A DNA stretch of 64,000 nucleotides. It comes from Perca fluviatilis. Taxonomy: Eukaryota > Chordata > Actinopteri > Perciformes > Percidae. Of the stretch, positions 37,781 to 46,241 are shown piece after piece (position 1 is the first letter of the stretch; every line of letters begins with the position of its first letter). The position numbers and the translations under genes are program-made. The DNA is taken from assembly GCF_010015445.1 (NCBI RefSeq), contig NC_053114.1:33942025-34006024 (forward strand). The letters run 5' to 3'. Below the pieces are notes generated by a model that saw only the letters and a list, made by a program, of their open reading frames with translations, did no database searches and had not been told where the DNA came from.

Positions 37781-38625
37781 ATGTTGCAAGTTTTGAGGGA
37801 GCGTGCAATTGGCATGCTGACTGCAGGCATGTCCACCAGAGCTGTTGCCCGTGAATTGAATGTTCATTTCTCTACCATAAGCTGTCTCCAAAGGCGTTTC
37901 AGAGAATTTGGCAGTACATCCAACTGGCCTCACAACCGCAGACCACGGGTAACCACACCAGCCCAGGACCTCAATATCCAGCATCTTCACCTCCAAGATC
38001 GTCTGAAACAATCGATTAGCTTAACCAACGAATTTCTGCACAAACTCTAAGAAACCATCTCAGGGAAGCTCATCTGCATGCTCGTCATCCTCATCGGGGT
38101 CTCGACCTGACTGCAGTTCGACTTGAGTGGGCAAATGCTCACATTCGGTGGCATCTGGCACTTTGGAGAGGTGTTCTCTTCATGGATGAATCCCGGTTTA
38201 CACTGTACGGGGCAGATGGCAGACAGCGTGCATGGCTTCATGTGGGTGAGCGGTTTGATGATGTCAATGTTGTGGATCGAGTGGCCCATGGTGGCGGTGG
38301 GGTTATGGTATGGGCAGGCGTATGTTATCGACAATGAACACAGGTGTATTTTATTGATGGCATTTTGAATGCAGAGATACTGTGACGAGATCCTGGGGCC
38401 CATTGTTGTGCCATTCATCCACAACTATCACCTCATGTTGCAGCATGATAATGCACGGCCCCATGTTGCAAGGATCTATACACAATTGCTGGAAGCTGAA
38501 AACATCCCAGTTCTTGCATGGCCAGCATACTCACCGGACATGTCACCCATTGAGCATGTTTGGGATGCTCTGGATCGGCGTATACGACAGCGTGTTCCAG
38601 GTCCTGCTAATATCCAGCAACTTCT
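37781..38625 (+). pseudogene. Tc1-like transposase, DD34E, broken
   Basis: The N-terminal third reads as a helix-turn-helix DNA-binding region ([18 protein letters not shown], then a second HTH with the arginine-rich RRPRVTTP). The catalytic core follows: first Asp in LFMDESRFTL (about 38180), second Asp in LQHDNARPH, and the Glu in SPIEHVWD with 34 residues between the last two. Damage: a deletion and frame change near 38015-38030, a TGA in place of a CGA-type codon at about 38335 (a CpG-decay change), a small deletion with frame change near 38370, and loss of the last part at a poly(T) run (38625-38646). Expected product would be a nuclear cut-and-paste transposase. The ATG at 37736 belongs to the inserted LTR and is not the native start. 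Confidence 0.93.
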
Positions 38626-38971
38626 TTTTTTTTTTTTTTTTTTTTTGCTGACTGGTTTTCGGCCCCCCCCTTCCCCCAATACAGTAAAACTGTACATTTT
38701 AGAGTAGCTTGTTATTGTGGCCAGCCTAAGGCACACCTGTGCAATAATCATGCTATCTAATCAGCATCTTGATATGCCACACCTGTGAGGTGGATGGATT
38801 TTCTTGGCAAAGGAGAAGTGCTCACTAACACAGATTTAGACAGATTTGTGAACAATATTTGAGAGAAATTGTTCTTTTCTGTACACAGAAAAAGTCTTAA
38901 ATCTTTTAGTTCAGCTCATAAAAAATGGGGGCAAAAACAAAAGTGTTGCGTTTATAATTTTGTTGAGTGTA

Positions 38972-40573
38972 GTTTGTTTGGAGATAAATTACAAATCAAA
39001 ATCCCATGCAGTTCTTGTGCTGGACATGTGCAGAGTAAACTCATGTCTGAAGAAGAGCAGGAAGAGCTTGAAATGTCACCTTGTTGGTTATTTAATACAT
39101 ATTTTTAATGGGAGCATTATCTAGTGTGCAGACTCTATTTCTCCTGTCCCATGTGTTCTTCTGTCCTTATCGTCTGTCTGTGTGTGTTTGTTGTTTTGTT
39201 TTTTCAGAGTAAATTCATGAACATGGACTTGGCTACAACTATCATTGTTGAATTCATGCTTGTTTTAGCACATGAAATGGCTTTTGTGTTCATTGAAACC
39301 TGTATTATTTGATACATGCTATCTGTTAAATGTTGGAGTCAGACTTCTGAAACTGAGTTGGATTGGGCATCAATAGGTTTAATTGATTGACCTGTCTTAT
39401 TGTCTCCTCTTCATTATGACTATTATACTTGAAACTAATGAAAAAAACATCGCCTCTGTACATAATACATGCATAATGCAGTCTTCTGAGTGGGTTTTAA
39501 GATAAAAAAAAACCTTTCTTAAAAAGGTTTAATAAAGTGTGTTGTGGTTGATTTCCTAGGTGCCGATCAGGATGGTGCAATAAGATAATAAGATCTTTAC
39601 TAAAAAGTCTGTAGAGCAACGTTACTTGTGTGTACGGAGAGTTCAGTATATACACAAGCTGTCCAGTTGTCCACCCTCCTCTTCTTCAATCATAAGCATT
39701 AACATCATGCAGCTATTTAGCTGTAGTACTGGATATCACTGTAGATTTCAGAATGCAAAACACAATGATTAATACAGACTGTGTGTATTACAGCATACAA
39801 AGTTTATTTTAATCTACAATGGTGAAAGAGGAAATGTTTGTTGCCCTTACAACATGATTCGATCATCCGTGCTATCTTGCATTTGTTGGTGTGGGACTGA
39901 GCACCATTGCTGCAGAGGGTATACAGCAAGGACACGGTGATAAATACCTCCTCCATTTTATTACATTGGAGCTGAGCCCTGGAACCTGCATGCGTACAGT
40001 GGAGGTGCAGATTGATTCTTCTTTGATGCTCTGCAAGTTGGCAAACTTTCTCTTAGTGATGAGAATATTAATTATGTCCTTCCTTTGTTTTAAATGTCAA
40101 TCCCCCTCCAACTGAAGATGACTTCTGAGGCATACGTGCTGTTGTCAAGACAGAGGGGATGCTTTCATCTGTAATGTTATTGTTTTTTCTCTGCACAAGT
40201 CTACTCACTTAAGGGGAAAAACTAAAAAAAATTAAATAAAATTGAAATGTTATTTATATAATATTGCACAATTTAGTTAATTTCTTGAGTCTGCCAAGTC
40301 ATACAAACACACAGTGAGTGGTGGCAGTTGCAGAGTTTTCATTTCCTGTCTGCACTTTATCAGAAGGATCATTTGATCTGATGAACAGGACTGACTTGCC
40401 TGAGTAACATTACTGTCAGTTAGAATTAGCGACATGTACTGTTCTGAAGGCATAGCTGACATTGGCGCTGTAGTACAAGACTGTCACCTTCTCATGAACA
40501 TGAGTTTTTAATCTTCCAATATCAAGCAACTACAGTGACCAACAGGGGCAAACGCCCTGCAACTGCAGAAAAC
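38972..40573. other. Non-coding stretch, nothing recognised
   Basis: AT-rich unique-looking sequence with no supported feature. Confidence 0.4.
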
Positions 40574-40700
40574 ACATGCAAATAGACAAAACACAAGCAA
40601 ATTAAGAAAACAACTTCATTAATTTGACAACACATGCGCATCATTCAGCAAATGCACTGCAAATACATGCAACCAAATACATAAACGCGCTGCAAATGCA

Positions 40701-40708
40701 GAGAGAGC

Positions 40709-40760
<52 letters not shown>
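40701..40760. repeat. (GA)n microsatellite
   Basis: GAGAGAGCGAAA followed by about 24 perfect GA units, at the inner edge of the left arm of the 1.3-kb inverted repeat. Confidence 0.96.
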
Positions 40761-40762
<2 letters not shown>

Positions 40763-40789
40763 TCTCAGAACGGTGTGCAACGGTGAGAT

Positions 40790-40815
40790 CATAGACTGTA
40801 AATATTAAGTCTATG
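40790..40815. mobile_element. 26-bp palindromic mini-element
   Basis: Starts CATAGACT and ends AGTCTATG, an 8-bp perfect inverted repeat around a 10-base AT spacer. The 8 bases outside are GGTGAGAT (40782-40789) and TTTGAGAT (40816-40823), identical at the inner six. It shares its ends with the 74-bp element at 41401-41474, which has a perfect 8-bp duplication. Confidence 0.55.
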
Positions 40816-41400
40816 TTTGAGATGTTTTCTCTCGTTTGGTGGGTGTGTCTCGGCTCAGGTCACAGGTGATACTCAATCAGCAGAGACGTGTCTGTAAACT
40901 CGTGGTAATAAAACATTTAAAACTGCATCAGCGTTTAACGTTGACCTTTGTTTAAGCCATATTACATGAGAGGGTTTAATTTCGAGGTCCGAAAGGCGCA
41001 TCACTGAAGTGTAGGCCTCCTCAAGTGTAATATTGGGATTATACAACAAAATAAGTGATCAATCTGTATTCATATTGTGGAGCAATTTGCTCTTGAAATA
41101 CAAAAAACAGACAGGATTTATAGTCCCTCCCTGTTTAGTAAACCAGCCAATTTACCGTGGGATTTATCAAACTGAATAAATCCCGCCCGCACATAAACAC
41201 AAAACTGCTTTGCTTGCTCCATGGTGTTGTAAGTAAGGCATCTGCTGAAAAAGTTATTGTATTCATTAGCATGATAGCCATACTGTTTAGTTCAAAAACA
41301 TCCAAAACACCAAAGTACGAACAGCGGACCAGACAAAAGCTTTTATTTTGAAAAGTCAAAGCTTGGGCACGGCACCAGCCGGGAGAGCATGAGACGGGAG

Positions 41401-41474
41401 CATAGACTGTATATTACTAATATATTATATTATGTTATTAATAATAATAATATTAATTTAATATACAGTCTATG
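41401..41474. mobile_element. 74-bp hAT-like MITE with perfect 8-bp target duplication
   Basis: Ends CATAGACTGTATAT and, reverse-complemented, the same 14 bases. The interior is (TAATAT)-rich with no coding capacity. GACGGGAG is directly repeated at 41393-41400 and 41475-41482. An 8-bp duplication fits hAT-type transposition. Confidence 0.85.
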
Positions 41475-41675
41475 GACGGGAGGGCATGAGACGGGGGTTC
41501 TCTAAGAAACCCTACTCTAATAGTGCTATCTCCCCGTGGGGTCGAAAATCCAGCTGTTCCACTTAGCTGCTCCCTCTAGAGGCCTGGAGAACTACCGTTG
41601 TGTAATCGGGATGCAGCGTTTTTTTGTTGCATTTGTTTTCGGGGTTTGTGTGCTTTTCTTTTTGCATCGTTTTTT

Positions 41676-41805
41676 ATTTGCAGCGCGTTTATGTATTTGG
41701 TTGTGTTGTGTGTATTTGCAGCGCATTTATGTATTTGGTTGTGTTGTGTGTATTTGCAGCGCATTTATGTATTTGGTTTTTGTTGTGTGTATTTGTAGCG
41801 CGTTT
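41676..41805. repeat. 38-bp minisatellite in the right arm
   Basis: The motif starting ATTTGCAGCGC occurs at 41676, 41714 and 41752, with a diverged fourth start at 41791 (ATTTGTAGCGC). The unit includes TTTATGTATTTGGTTGTGTT. The left arm has a single equivalent, so the array grew after the inverted repeat formed. Confidence 0.92.
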
Positions 41806-41885
41806 GCTGAATGCTACTCATGTGTTGTCAAATTAATGAAGTTGTTTTCTTAATTTGCTTGTGTTTTGTCTGTTTGCATTTGCTT

Positions 41886-42202
41886 TTATAGTATCAAATA
41901 ATCACTGTAGGCTTAACATGTGACTGTAACACAATTAGCCACAAGTTTAAGTAAACATAGACACAACCTGTAAATGTAAACGGCTAAAACAACAATTCTT
42001 CCACCTTTAAAACCTTGTCACCATTGAAATCTATTAAAACCAGCATGAATTCAAGTTGGTCACAGTCATTGTTCTTTACCTCCACCTGCCAAGTCTACCA
42101 GGGATGAATATCTGATAAGTCTCCCTTTAACATACAATAGATGTTGGATGAAGCCCATGGTTCATGTGTTGATACAAATATATATCAGAGCAACACTTAG
42201 CT
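41886..42202. other. Non-coding stretch, nothing recognised
   Basis: Short AT-rich stretch without a supported feature. Confidence 0.35.
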
Positions 42203-42365
42203 GATCTTAATCAATTCATTGATCAAAACAGATTTAATCAGCAACTATTTTGGTAATGTATTAATCTCATGGAAAAATGCCCAAAAATGAAAAATCTGGA
42301 ATTCCAATTTATTCTGTGTGAGAATCTGAAACAATATATAAAGAAATAAACCTTTAAAAGGACCA
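42203..42365 (-). repeat. Second fragment of the 6655-6895 repeat family
   Basis: Reads GATCAAAACAGATTTAATCA and CAACTATTTTGGTAATG, then CCCAAAAATGAAAAATCTGG, the antisense layout of the dispersed repeat seen near 6.7 kb. More diverged than that copy. Confidence 0.5.
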
Positions 42366-42394
42366 AGGAGCCAGACCAAAGACAAAGATCTCGT

Positions 42395-42395
42395 G

Positions 42396-42452
<57 letters not shown>

Positions 42453-42469
42453 TGCGTGCGTGCGTGCGC
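42395..42469. repeat. (TG)n microsatellite with TGCG end
   Basis: GTGTGTTTGTG then a perfect GT block and a terminal TGCGTGCG run. Confidence 0.95.
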
Positions 42470-42849
42470 ATGTCTGTCTGTGTGTCAGTGTCAGGCTGTC
42501 AGGAGTGTCCCACAGCGGCCTGACGCTCTGAGGCATGACCAGGTGTCGCTGCACCGGGAGGTTGTCTGCACTTTGTGCAGAATATTAACAAGCCTGACCA
42601 CACATATATGGAGACACACATTTTTTGGCACATGTAGCAGACACACATATAGTACACACACATATTTAAATACTCAGACACACTCACACAGCCGCCATGC
42701 GTGTCTGCACATAATAAAAAAATAATGTGGGAACAATACTGTATTTGCATGTCTGTGTGTGCGTGTCTAAGTCACTCCTTATGAACCTTTGATACATAAT
42801 GTCACACTCTTGATACCATATGCACACATTAATGCATACATTTCAATGT

Positions 42850-42872
42850 ACACACACACACACACACACACA
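42850..42872. repeat. (CA)n microsatellite
   Basis: Eleven perfect AC units. Confidence 0.93.
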
Positions 42873-43317
42873 AGTCAAGGATTAATCCTCCCGCTCCACC
42901 ACACTTCCACCCCATTGTGATAACATAGTCAGAGGATGAGGTTTTTCTCAGCTTTCGTTTTCTGCCATGGATTGATGGAAGAGTGAGAATAATTTAGCTG
43001 TTGGTATCTGCTGCCAGAATGCTCCTCTGGGACATTTACTCACAGAAACCCAGGAGGCTGGGGAATTCAAGCGGGCATACTTAGATGCATGCATGTAAAG
43101 ATAGAAGTGGACATGATGAAACAGAGACGCATGTACAATAAATAAATCAGAAATCAGATGAGGACTAATTTAAGAGGAATGAGGCTTTACATCTACAGTG
43201 CATATTTCTGTGTGTACGTGTGAGGTATATTCGTGTTATGTCTTTCAGTGTTTTCATGATGGAGCAGCAGCATGACTTCATTAGTGCCAGAGGCAACTAG
43301 CCACAGATTACAGTAAA

Positions 43318-43319
<2 letters not shown>

Positions 43320-43349
<30 letters not shown>
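43320..43349. repeat. (TG)n microsatellite
   Basis: About fifteen perfect GT units. Confidence 0.95.
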
Positions 43350-43352
<3 letters not shown>

Positions 43353-43855
43353 CCTTTAAGCATGCAAGTGTACACTACAGTAGGCTGTGCTGCTGTATGT
43401 GTACATGTTTGTAGGTTTTAGTGCAAATCCTCAGTTTGTAGGTTGAAATTACTCAACATCTCCCACTTGTAAAGGGATGGTGGGATTAATTTCTCCTTTA
43501 GATCTTTGTGAGCGTTCAATATGAAGACGGTGATGTGCTGCGCATGTACAATACCGTGTTCTTTAAGTAATTGTTATCGATTACCATGCCCAATGAATGT
43601 GCCCTATTCAGAAGATTTCTTACTTTGTTTGTAGTGTTTAGCTCGGGTAAAATGGAGAATGCACTTATGGATTGAGTAGGTGTCGGTTACGGTTAAATAT
43701 ATCTATTGCTTGTTCATACGAGTTGATATTTGCACAGGCTAGATTTAAATATACACTAACCGAGTAACATATTTGTACATGGTTAACGGTATTAGTAAAA
43801 TTTGCTTAGGCTCAGAAAAATCCTGTCCTTGAGGATATAGATTAAAGGGGTATTC

Positions 43856-44170
43856 CAGCGAATTAGTGTTGAACTTCCATAAAGCTGGGTGGACTGGTAA
43901 GGGTGAGATTAGAAAAATAAATTGTCAAAATGGATGCAGCAGTTCCTCATATGGGTCAAGCTCCAAGAAGAATGCTGGTTCCTACATTTTCCATAATGCA
44001 GAATATTGTTTTTTGTTAGAGTTAAACTGGCTGGCCAACAGCCACTTAATTTAAACTCCACATCCACAAATTATTAAATGCAAAGCCTGTGTTAGTCCAA
44101 AAGCCTAAGCCAAGCCTTACTTTGAACCGGCAATAACTGACACTGACACCAATGAGCTGAAACTCGGAGT
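43856..44170 (+). repeat. Partial TTAA-type element (GGGGTATTCCAGCG end)
   Basis: TTAA (43852-43855) followed by AGGGGTATTCCAGCGAATTA and GAACTTCCATAAAGCTGG is an element end I recognise from teleosts. The opposite end, which should read as its reverse complement, is not present, so the right limit is a guess. Confidence 0.5.
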
Positions 44171-44737
44171 GTCCCATTTTCAAATAGATACAGATTAGTA
44201 ATGTAGATTTGTTGAATTCAGTTCTGCAGACTTTATTTCTGCAGGAAAAACAGATTTAACACTTCTTATACTGTATGGCGTAATAACATTTAGGGTTCCA
44301 CTGATTCTTTTTTTGCACACAGAATTATAAGGCAATGTCAGAATTTGCTGCATTAATTATCCTATAATTACATTGTTTTTGAGCATTTCACTTAAAGGTC
44401 CCATGGCATGACAATTTCACTTAATGAGGCTTTTTAACATTAATATGCATTCCCCCAGCCTGCCTATGGTCCCCCCGTGGCTAGAAATGGCGATAGGTGT
44501 AAACCGAGAAAATGAAAGCCGATCTGGAATCTTGCTCCTTATGAGGTCATAAGGAGCAAGGTTACCTCATCCTTCTCTGTTTTGCCCGCCCAGAGAATTT
44601 AGCCCACCTATGAGAGAGAGACATCATGGCTTTCAAATGAGCAAAGTGGCAGTTGGTCAAGGCCACACCCCCAACATCCACCTTTCCCCCCCCTCTCTCC
44701 TCCTCAATAGCTACAGACACAGAAATGGCACATACTA

Positions 44738-45217
44738 ACCGGCAATTTCCACTGGATGCGGAACGTCTGCAGAACGTCTGCAGAACGTCTGCAGAACGTC
44801 TGCAGAACGTCTGCAGAACGTCTGCAGAACGTCTGCGGAACATCTCCGGAACGTTGACGGAGTCATTAGGTTTCCATTAAAGTCAATCTGTGTATTTCCA
44901 CAGACTGCGAAACGTCTGCGTCCCTACTCCGTCCCAGTTCCGTCAGTCCGCAGCCCTCCGGAGCAGATACGCAGAGCTTCTATTTGAGCTCCGCAGCAAT
45001 TCAGCACATGGCAGATAGTGCGGGACAGGAAGTCGAGCACAGAAACAAAATAAAGGTGCACTACACCTTGAAAACACAGCACAGAGCTGTTTCCCCTCTA
45101 CTCCTCTGGATGGAAACTAACTGTTGTTGGTTTTGTGGTTATATTCTATGTGAATTCGCGACTACAGCTGTCAGTCATGGCCGCAGCCGTTCCGCAAGCT
45201 GTGGAAATGAGGAGTCA
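44738..45217. mobile_element. Element nested in the TTAA MITE copy 2
   Basis: Copy 1 of the host reads GGCACATCC-TAAGGAAAGCTC without this block, so it is an insertion. Its ends are inverted: CAATTTCCACTGGATGCGGAAC on the left against, reverse-complemented, CATTTCCACAGCTTGCGGAAC on the right. The exact target duplication is not clear. It contains an 11-bp tandem array. The ORFs across it are short and lack domains. Confidence 0.75.
44758..44845. repeat. 11-bp tandem array (GCAGAACGTCT)
   Basis: GCGGAACGTCT, six perfect GCAGAACGTCT units, then GCGGAACATCT. The unit derives from the inverted-repeat end of the nested element (GCGGAACGTCTGC), so the array grew from the transposon terminus. Eleven is not a multiple of three, so all frames cycle through the same 11-residue pattern. 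Confidence 0.95.
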
Positions 45218-45283
45218 GGAAAGCTCATTGTGGGACTAGATCTAGTGGCTGTAATTCTGCACCAAGGCTGAATTTCGGGAAAG

Positions 45284-45513
45284 AGACTTCAGATACAGTA
45301 TTAGGGGACCACTAAGGTCTATATAAAATAGACTTCAGATACAGTATTAGCGGACCACTAAGGTCTATATAAAATAGACTTCAGATACAGTATTAGGGGA
45401 CCACTAAGGTCTATATAAAATAGACTTCAGATACAGTATTAGGGGACCACTAAGGTCTATATAAAATAGACTTCAGATACAGTATTAGGGGACCACTAAG
45501 GTCTATATGAAAG
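45284..45513. repeat. 46-bp tandem array of a MITE internal module
   Basis: Five copies starting AGACTTCAGATACAG at 45284, 45330, 45376, 45422 and 45468. Spacing is exactly 46 bp and the copies are nearly identical (one G-to-C change in copy 2, TATATGAAA at the end). The other family member at 22.9 kb has a single copy. Confidence 0.96.
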
Positions 45514-45547
45514 CATCCAAAGAGCACCCTGTCATGGGACATTTAAA

Positions 45548-46188
45548 ATCAGTGAGATGCAGGAATGAGTTGTACTTTGATAACTGAGCAACACACACTA
45601 AAATGTCAAGGTTAGAATAAATTTAAAGATGCTATAATCAAATCTTTCTCATCTCTTTTGCTGGTGTACATCATCCTTACAGTTAACATCAAAGTGGGAG
45701 GAAGATTTGTTTCATAAAGATAGTGCTTGGCCTTTATTTTTGGAGCTCACTGGTTTCAGGTATGATTGGAAGATTTATTTTGATTTGACAGGAGAGATTG
45801 TGTAGTGGGCAAATAAACTGCCATTTCCCCCTCCCTTTACCCATAAAGAGTAGTCTGTAAAGGCTATGCATATTATAATTTCTGTTCCCAACCTGTCAAA
45901 TGGTCTTCTCACTCGGTGGCCTTATCTCTGTCATAGTATTCCAAATACCACAAGCTACAGATGAATGAAAGTAATGATCTCAGACGATGCCACCTGTTTC
46001 AGGCTTTAAGAGAATCCTCTCTATCAAATGAACCTAAAGCTGTAAATCCTTCACACAGCAGACACCTCTCAGAGTCTCTTGGTGATTGAAAGGAAAGATT
46101 GATAGCTTTATGTCTCTGTTTTGAGGTATTATTGATACTTGAGAAGGAATTGTCATTTCCTCTTCACATTGATTTAGTGAGGCAGATG

Positions 46189-46189
<1 letters not shown>
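45548..46189. other. Non-coding stretch, possible conserved element
   Basis: About 45640-45960 is a balanced, repeat-free segment with TAAAGAGTAGTCTGTAAAGG and TTCCCAACCTGTCAAATGG. It could be a conserved regulatory element; only an alignment could show this. Confidence 0.3.

Positions 46190-46238
<49 letters not shown>
46190..46238. repeat. (GT)n microsatellite
   Basis: About 24 perfect GT units. Confidence 0.97.

Positions 46239-46241
<3 letters not shown>

Larger units (their letters stand above)
37069..38969 (+). mobile_element. Complete but inactive Tc1-like transposon
   Basis: Both ends carry CACTCAACAAAATTATAAAC (right end reverse-complemented), with TA directly outside (37067-37068 and 38970-38971), the Tc1/mariner target. 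The terminal inverted repeats are about 250 bp. Inside is a plus-strand transposase pseudogene of the DD34E type. The left inner region is rearranged: 37372-37412 and 37412-37495 are inverted copies of sequence near 38590-38700, including the end of the transposase gene. A solo-LTR-like insert occupies 37537-37769. Non-autonomous in its present state. Confidence 0.95.
40574..41885. repeat. 1.3-kb inverted repeat (ACAAGCAAATTAAGAAAACA arms)
   Basis: The left arm (40574-40700) and right arm (41676-41885) are reverse complements through AGACAAAACACAAGC, AAATTAAGAAAACAACTTC, ATTAATTTGACAACACATG and AACCAAATACATAAA-GCGCTGCAAAT. The right arm is longer because a 38-bp motif is repeated there. The 975-bp interior holds a GA tract and two tiny palindromic elements. 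Its layout resembles a foldback element, but no target duplication was identified. Confidence 0.85.
42470..43851. other. Non-coding stretch with two CA/TG microsatellites
   Basis: Holds (CA)n at 42850-42872 and (TG)n at 43320-43349, plus interrupted CACATA tracts near 42600-42690. Nothing else is recognised. Confidence 0.5.
44396..45543. mobile_element. TTAA-flanked MITE, copy 2, enlarged by nested insertion and tandem arrays
   Basis: Same family as 22523-22941: left end AGGTCCCATGGCATG, right end reverse-complemented ATGTCCCATGACAGG, TTAA on both sides. Copy 1 is about 420 bp; this one is about 1150 bp because of an inserted block at about 44738-45217 and five copies of a 46-bp module (45284-45513). 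The central hairpin (44532-44544 with 44547-44559) is perfect but differs in sequence from copy 1. Confidence 0.88.

Noticed and set aside
37736..38050. 104-codon ORF starting at 37736 as the true transposase start
   Set aside because: The first codons lie in the inserted LTR-like segment; the native reading begins at or before the ATG at 37781 and breaks near 38020.
41576..41853. Cys/Phe-rich ORFs of 62-105 codons in overlapping frames
   Set aside because: They are the 38-bp minisatellite read in different frames.
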